Part shown: in pieces, positions 49,219 to 58,234 of the stretch
Layout of the letters: each line of letters begins with the position of its first letter
Numbering within the stretch: position 1 is the stretch's first letter
Assembly (NCBI RefSeq): GCF_004793975.1
Contig: NZ_SRYB01000004.1
Location: 1 to 64,000 of the forward strand
Direction of reading: 5' to 3'
Length of the DNA stretch: 64,000 bases
From: Lepagella muris
GTDB lineage: Bacteria; Bacteroidota; Bacteroidia; Bacteroidales; Muribaculaceae
Position numbers and translations under genes: made by a program
Notes under the pieces: generated by a model
Seen by the model: the letters and a program-made list of their open reading frames with translations, nothing else
Told to the model about the DNA's origin: nothing
The model's database searches: none

Positions 49219-51030
49219 ATGAGACTACCACTTCTCGTCGCTGTCATGGCATTGCTGTTTGGCAATACTGCTATGGCTGTTGACATAAATATGTCTGACT
49301 ATGGAATCAAGCCGGACAGAAAAGAGAATCAGAGTGCCAAACTTCAGAAGGCTCTCCAGAAGATAAAGAAAAAATATAACGGAACCCCTGTCACCCTGAA
49401 TTTCCAGAAGGGTAAATATAATTTTCTGGTGAAGGGGACTGCCGAAAGGGAATATTTCATTTCCAACCATAGCCAGATGAATCCTCGCACGGTTGGTTTC
49501 CCGATTGAGGACTGGAACGATGTCACCATCGATGGCAATGGTGCCGACTTCTATTTCTCCGGACATACTCTCCCCGTTGCACTCGTGCGTTCTGAGAGAG
49601 TCACACTTCGCAATTTCAGTGTGGATTTCGAGACTCCACAGATTGCACAGATTGAGGTGGTGTCAAATGACGGTAACGGGGTTGTCTGGCGTCCTGCTCC
49701 TTGGGTTAAGTTCAGGATAGGTGACGATGGAAAATTCTATAATTATGGGGATGGATGGGAGATTCAGACTCCGGGAGCGATTGCCTTCGATGGCAAGACC
49801 CGTCATATCGTCTACAGGACGAGCGATATCTGGAATCCGGTAGACAGCGTGGTAAAGGTTGACAAGGATCTATACCGATCCCCGAAATGGACCGATTCCA
49901 AGATGGTGCCCGGCACGGTGGTGGCTCTACGTTGGTATCATCGCCCGGCGGCAGGTATCTTCGTGGATGAATGTAAGGACACTCAAATCAACAATGTAAA
50001 GGTGCATTATTGTGAGGGGATGGGACTAATCGCCCAGATGACAGAGAACATCACTCTCGACGGTTTTGGCGTATGTCTCCGGGGGGATGATGATCCCAGA
50101 TATTTCACCTCGAATGCTGATGCCACCCACTTCTCCGCCTGCAAAGGTAAGATAGTGTCGGTCAACGGTCTGTATGAGGGTATGATGGATGATGCAATCA
50201 ACGTACATGGCTCCTATCTCCGTATCGTGGAGCGTAAGAATGAATCTACGGTTGTCGGAAGATACCTGAGCCCCGGATATTACGGGTTCAAATGGGGAGA
50301 GGTTGGCGATTCCGTCAAGGTGATAAGATCTCGCACTATGGAGAATCTTGATTCGGTGTATGTGATCAAGTCAATCACTCCGGTTGATATGCCAACCTAT
50401 CATGGTGCCAAGGATTTTGAAATTGTTTTCAATGCCCCGTTGCCGAAGGAGGTAGAGTGTGGAAAGACCTATGGACTCGAGAATATTACATGGACCCCGG
50501 AAGTGTATTTTGCCGGTAATACAATCCGCAATAACCGCGCACGTGGCACGCTTTTCAGCACACCAAGGAGGACGATAGTGGAGAACAATCTGTTTGATCA
50601 CACTTCCGGCACCGCAATCCTTCTTTGCGGTGACTGCAACGGCTGGTATGAAACGGGAGCCTGCCGCGATGTCATAATCCGCAATAACAGGTTTGTCAAT
50701 TCTCTGACCAATATGTTCCAGTTTACCGAGGCTGTAATATCCATCTACCCAGAGATTCCCGAGCTGTGGCGACAGGTGAAATATTTCCATGGAGGAGAGG
50801 GGCATGAGGGTGTCGTGATTGAGAACAATGTGTTCGAGACATTTGACAATCCTATCCTTTATGCTAAGTCAATTGACGGTTTGCGTTTCAAGGGGAATAA
50901 AATCATACATAACCATGACTTCCCGGCTTTCCATCAAAATAGATTTACTTTCAAGCTGGAGAGAGCAGTAAACGTGACAATAGAGGATAATGACTTCAGT
51001 GGAGAGGATCCATCTTTCTATGTCAAATAA
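49219..51030 (+). CDS. GH110 family alpha-1,3-galactosidase
   Basis: This 603-residue exported protein has a signal peptide (MRLPLLVAVMALLFGNTAMA). Its long right-handed parallel beta-helix fits GH110: VTLNFQKGKYNFLVKGTAEREYFISNH, IEDWNDVTIDGNGADFYFSGH, VDECKDTQINNVKVHYCEGMGLIAQM, MDDAINVHGSYLRIVE, then repeated EGVVIENNVFETFDNPIL-type coils. Acidic residues in the GMMDDAINVHG region are probable catalytic residues. GH110 enzymes are known to remove the alpha-1,3-galactose of blood-group B and linear alpha-Gal epitopes by inversion. This is the most diagnostic enzyme of the locus. Confidence 0.88.
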   Translation: MRLPLLVAVMALLFGNTAMAVDINMSDYGIKPDRKENQSAKLQKALQKIKKKYNGTPVTLNFQKGKYNFLVKGTAEREYFISNHSQMNPRTVGFPIEDWNDVTIDGNGADFYFSGHTLPVALVRSERVTLRNFSVDFETPQIAQIEVVSNDGNGVVWRPAPWVKFRIGDDGKFYNYGDGWEIQTPGAIAFDGKTRHIVYRTSDIWNPVDSVVKVDKDLYRSPKWTDSKMVPGTVVALRWYHRPAAGIFVDECKDTQINNVKVHYCEGMGLIAQMTENITLDGFGVCLRGDDDPRYFTSNADATHFSACKGKIVSVNGLYEGMMDDAINVHGSYLRIVERKNESTVVGRYLSPGYYGFKWGEVGDSVKVIRSRTMENLDSVYVIKSITPVDMPTYHGAKDFEIVFNAPLPKEVECGKTYGLENITWTPEVYFAGNTIRNNRARGTLFSTPRRTIVENNLFDHTSGTAILLCGDCNGWYETGACRDVIIRNNRFVNSLTNMFQFTEAVISIYPEIPELWRQVKYFHGGEGHEGVVIENNVFETFDNPILYAKSIDGLRFKGNKIIHNHDFPAFHQNRFTFKLERAVNVTIEDNDFSGEDPSFYVK

Positions 51031-51035
51031 GTTGG

Positions 51036-51207
51036 ATATAGTTTATGGTTTATAGTTTATAGTTTATAGTTTATAGTTTATAGTTTATGGTTTATTTATG
51101 GTTTATGGTTTGGGGAAGTTATGGCTATTGTCATTTTACAAGATCCAAACTATCATAAACCATCAACCATAAACCATAAACTATCAACTCTAAACTTTAA
51201 ACAAATC
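51036..51207. repeat. TTTATAGT/ACTATAAA repeat array inside the PUL
   Basis: Six or more units of GTTTATAG or GTTTATGG run forward (51036-51110). Reverse-complement units (CCATAAAC, AACTATC) follow at 51151-51205, so the spacer between GH110 and GH2 can form a large AT-rich hairpin. Short related words occur at 36290-36320 and 56855-56868. Confidence 0.7.
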
Positions 51208-51217
51208 AAAAAATATT

Positions 51218-53056
51218 ATGAAACGAACGATAACAAGAATATTCGCCGGGATTGCGTTGGGGATCATGTCGTTTACGGCATCGGCTTCCGTGCCGCGTCC
51301 GGAGTATCCGCGTCCACAGTTTGAGCGCACGGATTGGGTTAACCTTAATGGAGACTGGACCTATGAGTTTGACTTCGGCAAGTCAGGCATGGATCGTCAT
51401 CTCTATAAGTCGGAAGGATTCAAGGATAAGATAACGGTGCCGTTCTGTCCGGAAAGCCGTCTGTCGGGAGTTGCGTATGTGGATTTCATCCCTGCAATGT
51501 GGTATCACCGCAAGATACAGATCCCTACCGACTGGCAGGGACGCGACGTGATGCTGAACTTCGGAGGCGTGGATTATTTCTGTGCCGTCTATATTGATGG
51601 GAATCTTGTAGGTCATCATTGGGGTGGCACATCCTCATTCAGTCATGACATAACGAAGTACGTGGCAGACGGGAAGGAGCATGACCTTGTGGTGAGAGTG
51701 GAGGATGACCAGAGAAGTGGTAATCAGGCACGTGGTAAGCAGTCGGGCAATTTTTATTCACAGGGTTGTGACTATACGCGCACCACCGGTATCTGGCAGA
51801 CAGTGTGGATGGAGCCGGTTGATCATGCCGGGCTCTCTTCTGCGTATATCGTTCCGGATCTTGACCATAAGAGATTCGTGATAGAGCCGTCGTTCCGTAA
51901 TCTGGAGAACGGACAGAGTGTGGAGGCTATTGTGCGAGACGGTGGCAAGGTTGTTTCGCGTGCTTCGGAGAAGGCTTCGCGCCAGGTGAAGTTGGAGCTT
52001 CCGATAAAGAATGTGAAGACATGGTCGCCGGAATCTCCGTTCCTCTACGACGTGGAACTTACCGTATATGACGCTGATGGCAACGCAATCGACAAGGTTT
52101 CCTCATACAGCGGTATGCGAAAGATTCATTGGGAGGGTGATCAGCTCTATCTCAACAACGAGCCATGTTTCCTTCGTCTTGTGCTTGACCAGGGTTTCTA
52201 TCCGGAGGGTATCTGGACGGCACCGGATGATGCCTCACTGAAACGAGACATAGAGATGAGCATGGATGCAGGCTTCAACGGCGCACGCCTGCATCAGAAG
52301 GTGTTTGAGGAGAGATTCCATTATTGGGCTGACAAACTCGGCTATCTGACTTGGGGCGAGACTGCAAACTGGGGTGCGAATACCAATAAGATAGAGGCTG
52401 CACGCAATTTCATTCCGGAATGGGAGAGTATCGTGATCCGCGACAGGAATCATCCGTCAATAGTGGCATGGACCCCGTTCAATGAGACTTGGGAGCGTCC
52501 CGGCGACTCAGAGCAGGCAAAGCAACATGACCGTTTCGTGAAGGATATCTACACCCTGACAAGCCATCTTGATTACCGTCCCATCAACGACACGAGTGGC
52601 AATTATCATGTCATCACCGACCTTTGGACCGTGCACAGCTACGAACAGGATCCTGATAAGCTCGCGGATTATTTCGTGATTAAGGATGGACGTTATCCTC
52701 AGCTTGACCCGAATAAGGAGATCTCCTACGGAGGTCAGCCATTCTTCATTGATGAATATGGCGGCATCAAATGGATTGACGGCGCACAGTTTGCCGACAA
52801 TTCATGGGGATATGGTAATGCCCCACGCACAAAGGAGGAACTGTATGACCGTCTTGAACGCCTGACCGACGTGATTCTCGCCGTACCCTACATGTCGGGC
52901 TATTGCTACACGCAGCTCACTGATGTGGAGCAGGAGCAGAACGGAATATATAACTATGACCGCACGAAGAAATTCGATATGGATCGCATAAAGAAGATTT
53001 TCAGCAAGGTTCCCGAACGTTTCAAGAGTAATAAGAAAGATTCCAAGAAAAAATAG
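51218..53056 (+). CDS. GH2 family beta-galactosidase/beta-glycosidase
   Basis: This 612-residue exported enzyme has a signal peptide (MKRTITRIFAGIALGIMSFTASA) and the GH2 domain order: sugar-binding jelly roll (RTDWVNLNGDWTYEFDFG, FGGVDYFCAVYIDGNLVGHHWGGTSSFSHDIT), Ig-like domain and TIM barrel. The acid/base is in AWTPFNETW (Glu423) and the nucleophile in FIDEYGGIKW (Glu513). In this locus it likely removes beta-linked galactose after the alpha-cap is gone, but a beta-glucuronidase or other activity cannot be excluded. It starts right after the AT-rich repeat array. Confidence 0.87.
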   Translation: MKRTITRIFAGIALGIMSFTASASVPRPEYPRPQFERTDWVNLNGDWTYEFDFGKSGMDRHLYKSEGFKDKITVPFCPESRLSGVAYVDFIPAMWYHRKIQIPTDWQGRDVMLNFGGVDYFCAVYIDGNLVGHHWGGTSSFSHDITKYVADGKEHDLVVRVEDDQRSGNQARGKQSGNFYSQGCDYTRTTGIWQTVWMEPVDHAGLSSAYIVPDLDHKRFVIEPSFRNLENGQSVEAIVRDGGKVVSRASEKASRQVKLELPIKNVKTWSPESPFLYDVELTVYDADGNAIDKVSSYSGMRKIHWEGDQLYLNNEPCFLRLVLDQGFYPEGIWTAPDDASLKRDIEMSMDAGFNGARLHQKVFEERFHYWADKLGYLTWGETANWGANTNKIEAARNFIPEWESIVIRDRNHPSIVAWTPFNETWERPGDSEQAKQHDRFVKDIYTLTSHLDYRPINDTSGNYHVITDLWTVHSYEQDPDKLADYFVIKDGRYPQLDPNKEISYGGQPFFIDEYGGIKWIDGAQFADNSWGYGNAPRTKEELYDRLERLTDVILAVPYMSGYCYTQLTDVEQEQNGIYNYDRTKKFDMDRIKKIFSKVPERFKSNKKDSKKK

Positions 53057-53065
53057 TAATAGGGA

Positions 53066-54502
53066 ATGAGAACATTTTTCATTACAGCCTCACTCCTTGC
53101 AGCTTCATTTGCAGCCTATCCGGCAATAGAATTGCCCCATATCATAGGGAGTAATATGGTGGTGCAGCAGAACTCTGATTTCAAATTGTGGGGTAAGGCA
53201 TCGCCAAATACAAAAGTGACCCTTTCAGCATCGTGGGATAAGAATAAAGTGTCTACCAAGAGCGATGCGGAGGGTAACTGGACACTATCTGTCAGGACTC
53301 CTCCGGCCTCCTTCACTCCACTCTCCATCACAATATCCGACGGAGAGCCGCTGACTCTCGACAACCTATTGAGCGGCGACGTATGGATATGTGCGGGACA
53401 GAGCAATATGGAGATGCCTCTATCAGGATTCACCTCCCAGCCTGTGGACGATTCTCTTGACCACATAATGAAAGCATCGCAGAAGAGGGATAACCTGCGC
53501 TTCTTTACCGTTGACAGGGTGCGCTCATACGATGATGAGAAAGAGGATTGCGGAGGGGAATGGCTTGTATGTTCCCCACAGTCAGCAGCGGAATTTTCAG
53601 CTGTAGGGTATTTCTTCGGCAACAATATCGCTGAGGCAACCGATATCCCCATAGGATTGATAGCCGCAGATTTCGGCGACACACGCGTGGAGGCTTGGAT
53701 GCCGCTCGACGCACTGAGGGAGGCAACAGACGAGAAGGGATTCGAGGAGAAACATTCCAACCATTGGTGCAAGCCGAGTGAGATGTATTGCGGAATCATC
53801 GCCCCGATAAGGGATTTCAAGGCGAAAGGATTCATCTGGTATCAGGGGGAGTCCAACCGCAAGGACTATCACGATTATGCCAAGCTCCTTGCCAAGCTCG
53901 TGGAGAGATGGAGAAAGGATTGGGGCGACACCGACGGCTCTATGCCCTTCTATTACGTGCAGATAGCCCCTTTCATCTACGATGGCTCACGTGAGATCAG
54001 CTGCCCTCTCTTCGTGGAGGCTCAGGAGCAGGCTCTCGATCTCATACCTAATTCAGGGATGGCGACCACGACCGACTTGGGTGAGGAATATATGATTCAT
54101 CCAAGCCGCAAATCGGAAGTGGGACAGCGTCTCGCCGCCCTTGCATTGTTGCAGACGTATAATATGGGTGGATTTGAGGCAAAGGCTCCCCGCCTGAACT
54201 CTTTCAGAGTGGAAGACGGGAAGATAATACTGAAGATGGACAATGCTGACAAGGGGGTCGGTCCCTGGTCGCACGGACCCATCGTAGGGTTTGAGATTGC
54301 CGGAGAAGACAGGGTGTTTCATCCGGCAAGGGCACACACTTCCGACAACCCGAAGGGGGAGGTGCGCGTATGGTCGGATGAGGTGAAGAATCCTGTGGCT
54401 GTCAGATATGCCTTCCGCAACTTCATCAAGGGGAACCTTCAGAACACTTTCGGCATTCCCGCCGCACCGTTCCGCACCGACAACTGGAACGATGTAAAAT
54501 AA
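53066..54502 (+). CDS. Sialate O-acetylesterase-like SGNH hydrolase
   Basis: This 478-residue exported enzyme has a signal peptide and the family blocks of sialate O-acetylesterases: WICAGQSNMEMPLSGF (nucleophile Ser113), FIWYQGESNRKDYHDYAKL and MIHPSRKSEVGQRLA (His345 as base). A C-terminal beta domain follows. It removes O-acetyl groups from sialic acid or other sugars, which would otherwise block glycosidases. No sialidase is present in this window, so the true substrate may be another acetylated sugar. It starts 9 bases after the GH2 gene. Confidence 0.88.
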   Translation: MRTFFITASLLAASFAAYPAIELPHIIGSNMVVQQNSDFKLWGKASPNTKVTLSASWDKNKVSTKSDAEGNWTLSVRTPPASFTPLSITISDGEPLTLDNLLSGDVWICAGQSNMEMPLSGFTSQPVDDSLDHIMKASQKRDNLRFFTVDRVRSYDDEKEDCGGEWLVCSPQSAAEFSAVGYFFGNNIAEATDIPIGLIAADFGDTRVEAWMPLDALREATDEKGFEEKHSNHWCKPSEMYCGIIAPIRDFKAKGFIWYQGESNRKDYHDYAKLLAKLVERWRKDWGDTDGSMPFYYVQIAPFIYDGSREISCPLFVEAQEQALDLIPNSGMATTTDLGEEYMIHPSRKSEVGQRLAALALLQTYNMGGFEAKAPRLNSFRVEDGKIILKMDNADKGVGPWSHGPIVGFEIAGEDRVFHPARAHTSDNPKGEVRVWSDEVKNPVAVRYAFRNFIKGNLQNTFGIPAAPFRTDNWNDVK

Positions 54503-54521
54503 GATACAAAATCAATAACAC

Positions 54522-56756
54522 ATGAAAACAAAACCAAAATTTTCTATTCCCGGATTGCTGGCACCGGTTTCACTGATGCTATTTTCGGCACTTACCGGAG
54601 GGCTTGAATGCTCGGCAGAACGCATCCATATCTCTACTCCGTCAACCTCCATGGTGCTTGACGGCTCAAAGGGCTCACCGCTCTATATAATGTATTATGG
54701 TGCCGCCCTTTCCGACAATGAGATGAATTCTTTCGGCGACAGCGGTATGTGGGCGCAGAACGCGTATCCCGTATATGGTCTCCACCCCTATAATGAATCC
54801 GCGCTTGCCATGACGCATGCCGACGGCAATATGACGCTTGATATGGAAGTGGCAGACATCGAGAGGACTTCAACCGACGGGGCTGACATAACCACTGTCA
54901 CTCTTCAGGATAAGGTCTACCCTGTCACTGTGAAACTGAACTACAAGACATATCCGGGTGAGGACGTGATCGAGACATGGTCGGAAATCACCAACAAGGA
55001 GAAAGGTAACGTCACCCTGACCCAATTCGCTTCCGGTCATCTCCCGATACGCGTTGGCGACGTTTGGCTCTCATCGCTATATGGATCATGGGGTAATGAG
55101 GGGCGTATCGAGACGGAGCCACTGACCCACGGCATGAAGGTGATACAGAATAAGGACGGCGTGCGTAACTCCCATTCCGCCCACAGTGAGGTGATGATAT
55201 CTCTCGACGGCAAACCGCAGGAGAACACAGGGCGCGTGATAGGCGCGGCTCTCGCCTACAGCGGTAACTACAAATTACGCTTCGACACCAATTCCGGCGA
55301 TCATCATCTCTTCTTTGCCGGAATCAATGAGGAGAATTCCGCCTACCATCTTAAGAAGGGGGAGACATTCACCACCCCTCACCTTGCCCTGACCTTCTCA
55401 AAGGAGGGACTCAGTGGCGCAAGCCGTAATTTCCACAAGTGGGGACGCAACCACATGATAGCTCACGGCAACACACCGCGCAAGGTGCTTCTCAACAGTT
55501 GGGAAGGTGTATATTTCAATATCAATGAGGCGGGCATGAGCCAGATGATGAACGACATAGCATCGATGGGTGGTGAGTTGTTTGTCATGGACGACGGATG
55601 GTTTGGCGACAAGTATCCGCGCAAAGGTGGCGACACGGCACTCGGCGACTGGATTGTCGACACGGAGAAACTTCCCCACGGCATCCAGGGGCTTATAGAT
55701 ACGGCTGAGAAGAACGGCATAAAATTCGGAATATGGATAGAGCCGGAGATGGTAAATTCCAAATCACGCCTCTATGAGAAGCATCCCGAATATATCATCA
55801 AGGCAGCCAACCGTGAGCCGGTGATGGGTCGCGGAGGCACACAGATGGTGCTTGACCTCGCCAATCCGAAAGTGCAGGATATAGTGTTTGAGGTGGTCGA
55901 CACACTCCTGACCAATTATCCCGGTCTTGACTATATCAAGTGGGACGCTAATGCACCCGTCATGAACCATGGTTCGCAGTATCAGACATCCGACAACCAG
56001 AGCCATCTCTACATCGACTATCATAAGGGTCTTGCCAAAGTGCTCGACCGGATACGTGCGAAATATCCCGACATCACCATACAGGCGTGTGGTGCCGGCG
56101 GCGGACGTGCCAACTATGGCTTCCTCCCCTGGTTTGATGAGTTCTGGACAAGTGACGACACGGATGCCCTTCAGAGAGTGTATCTGCAATGGGGCCACAG
56201 CTATTTCTTCCCACCCTTGGCAATGGCTTCCCACATCAGTGCCTCCCCAAATCATCAGACGCGCCGGTCAATCCCTATAAAATACAGGATAGACGTGGCA
56301 ATGAGCGGACGTCTCGGCATGGAGATACAGCCCAAGGATATGAGCGAGGAGGATAAGGATATATGCCGTAAGGCTATCAGCGAATACAAGCAGATACGCC
56401 CCGTCGTTCAATTTGGCGATATCTACCGTCTTCTCTCCCCGTATGATGGGAAAGGTGCTGCCTCAATGATGATGGTGTCGCCTGAGAAGGATGAGGCAGT
56501 CTTCTACTGGTGGAAAACGGAGGCTTTCGTCAACCAGCAGCTCCCGAAGATCCGTCTGGCAGGTCTTGACCCCGATAAGACATACGTGGTCACTGAGCTA
56601 AACCGCATTGACAAGAGCCCTATGCGCTGCGAGGGTAAGGAATTTACAGGCCGCTTCCTTATGGACAACGGTCTGGAGATGCCATCATCCCACGATATAG
56701 ACTATCACAAACGCACGGAATACGCTTCACGAGTGCTTCACCTGAAGGCGAAATGA
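54522..56756 (+). CDS. GH36 family alpha-galactosidase
   Basis: This 744-residue exported enzyme has a signal peptide and the GH36 layout: N-terminal beta supersandwich, barrel and C-terminal beta domain. Barrel motifs are NSWEGVYFNINE, LFVMDDGWFGDKYPR, the nucleophile LDYIKWDANAPV (Asp475), CGAGGGRANYG and the acid/base region FWTSDDTDALQRVYLQWG (Asp545). It hydrolyses terminal alpha-galactosides with retention, with broader substrates than GH27. It is the last gene of the PUL and is followed by a strong terminator. Three alpha-galactosidase families in one locus is notable. Confidence 0.93.
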   Translation: MKTKPKFSIPGLLAPVSLMLFSALTGGLECSAERIHISTPSTSMVLDGSKGSPLYIMYYGAALSDNEMNSFGDSGMWAQNAYPVYGLHPYNESALAMTHADGNMTLDMEVADIERTSTDGADITTVTLQDKVYPVTVKLNYKTYPGEDVIETWSEITNKEKGNVTLTQFASGHLPIRVGDVWLSSLYGSWGNEGRIETEPLTHGMKVIQNKDGVRNSHSAHSEVMISLDGKPQENTGRVIGAALAYSGNYKLRFDTNSGDHHLFFAGINEENSAYHLKKGETFTTPHLALTFSKEGLSGASRNFHKWGRNHMIAHGNTPRKVLLNSWEGVYFNINEAGMSQMMNDIASMGGELFVMDDGWFGDKYPRKGGDTALGDWIVDTEKLPHGIQGLIDTAEKNGIKFGIWIEPEMVNSKSRLYEKHPEYIIKAANREPVMGRGGTQMVLDLANPKVQDIVFEVVDTLLTNYPGLDYIKWDANAPVMNHGSQYQTSDNQSHLYIDYHKGLAKVLDRIRAKYPDITIQACGAGGGRANYGFLPWFDEFWTSDDTDALQRVYLQWGHSYFFPPLAMASHISASPNHQTRRSIPIKYRIDVAMSGRLGMEIQPKDMSEEDKDICRKAISEYKQIRPVVQFGDIYRLLSPYDGKGAASMMMVSPEKDEAVFYWWKTEAFVNQQLPKIRLAGLDPDKTYVVTELNRIDKSPMRCEGKEFTGRFLMDNGLEMPSSHDIDYHKRTEYASRVLHLKAK

Positions 56757-56803
56757 TAGCTGCAGGTCAAGATAGTCATTGCGCGATTCAGAAATGACAG
56801 AAT

Positions 56804-56849
56804 AAAAAGGAAGGTGCAGCCGGATTAGCGGATGCACCTTCCCTTTTTT
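56804..56849. terminator. Bidirectional terminator between the PUL and der
   Basis: A 10-bp stem (GGAAGGTGCA, 56809-56818, with 56833-56842) is flanked by an A-run and a T-run. It lies between convergent GH36 and der. Confidence 0.85.
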
Positions 56850-56866
56850 ATCTATAAACTATAAAC

Positions 56867-58183
56867 TTATTTGTCACGCATGAAGATGGCGATGGGGGTT
56901 CCGTGGAAGTCCCATTTTTCGCGTATCTTGTTCTCAAGGAAGCGGCGGTAAGGCTCCTTCACCCACTGCGGCAGGTTGCAGAAGAATATGAACGTGGGAA
57001 TCACGGCATCCTTGAGCATAGTGACGTATTTAATCTTCACAAACTTACCCTTGTTGCTTGGGGGCGGCGTTATCGCTATCTGCTCAAGCATGTAGGTGTT
57101 GAGCTGCGAGGTGGGGATTATACGTCTGCGGTTCTTGAATACGTCGATAGCGGTCTCCAGCACCTTGAATATCCTCTGTTTCGTGATTGCGGAGGTGAAG
57201 AGAATGGGGAAGTCAGTAAACGGAGCGAAACGCTGTCTGATAGCGTTCTCAAAGCTTCTCTGCGCCTTCTCAGACTTATCCTCCACAAGATCCCATTTGT
57301 TGACACACACCACGAGCCCCTTCCTATTCTTCTGTATTAGTCCGAATATGTTGGCATCCTGGCTCTCTATGCCCCTTGTTGCATCAATCATAAGGATACA
57401 GACATCGCTTGCCTCTATTGAGCGGATGGAGCGTATCACGCTATAATACTCAATATCCTCATTGACCTTCTGCTTCTTTCGTATGCCGGCGGTATCGACG
57501 AGATAGAAATCAAAGCCGAATTTGTTGTATCGGTGATATATTGAATCGCGTGTGGTGCCTGCGATGTCGGTCACTATATGCCTCTCCTCGCCAATGAAAG
57601 CATTGATGAGAGATGATTTTCCGGCATTAGGACGCCCTACGATTGCAAATTTAGCCACATCCTCTTCCGGTTTCTCCTCCTCTTTCGGTTCGGGCATATC
57701 CTCTATCACCTTGTCAAGGAGGTCGCCTGTGCCGCTACCATTGGCAGACGACACCTCAACCGGGTCGCCCAATCCAAGGGAATAGAACTCCGGGATATTG
57801 AATCGGGCGTCGCCGATATCCTCCTTGTTTGCAACGAGAATGACCGGTTTTTTTGAACGCCGGAGTATAGCCGCCACCTGATCGTCGAGATCGGTGACTC
57901 CGGTGGATGCATCGACCACGAATAGAATCACGTCCGCCTCCTCAATGGCGATCTGCACCTGTTTGTTGATCTCCTCCTCGAAGATATCCTCGGAGTTGAC
58001 CACCCATCCACCCGTGTCGACAATTGAGAATTCCTGCCCACACCATTCGACCATGCCATACTGGCGGTCGCGTGTGGTGCCCGCAGTATTGTCGACGATT
58101 GCGCTGCGGGTCTGCGTCAAACGGTTGAACAAGGTGGATTTACCTACGTTCGGCCGCCCTACTATTGCTACTAATCTGCTCAT
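56867..58183 (-). CDS. der: Ribosome biogenesis GTPase Der (EngA)
   Basis: This 438-residue tandem-GTPase acts in 50S subunit assembly. The first G domain starts GRPNVGKSTLFNRL with TAGTTRDRQYG and ANKED; the second starts GRPNAGKSSLINAF with DIAGTTRDS and VNKWDL. The C-terminal KH-like domain has KGKFVKIKYVTMLKDAVIPTFIFFCNLP. Length is standard. It is downstream of era in the same orientation (51 bases), forming an era-der unit. Confidence 0.96.
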   Translation of the reverse strand: MSRLVAIVGRPNVGKSTLFNRLTQTRSAIVDNTAGTTRDRQYGMVEWCGQEFSIVDTGGWVVNSEDIFEEEINKQVQIAIEEADVILFVVDASTGVTDLDDQVAAILRRSKKPVILVANKEDIGDARFNIPEFYSLGLGDPVEVSSANGSGTGDLLDKVIEDMPEPKEEEKPEEDVAKFAIVGRPNAGKSSLINAFIGEERHIVTDIAGTTRDSIYHRYNKFGFDFYLVDTAGIRKKQKVNEDIEYYSVIRSIRSIEASDVCILMIDATRGIESQDANIFGLIQKNRKGLVVCVNKWDLVEDKSEKAQRSFENAIRQRFAPFTDFPILFTSAITKQRIFKVLETAIDVFKNRRRIIPTSQLNTYMLEQIAITPPPSNKGKFVKIKYVTMLKDAVIPTFIFFCNLPQWVKEPYRRFLENKIREKWDFHGTPIAIFMRDK

Positions 58184-58234
58184 TATAATGTTTGTTGGAA
58201 ATTTAAGACCGATAATTGTCTGATTCCATCAGAC

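Noticed and set aside
51121..51324. Open frame spanning the spacer before the GH2 gene
   Set aside because: It reads through the ACTATAAA repeats and overlaps the GH2 signal peptide in another frame.
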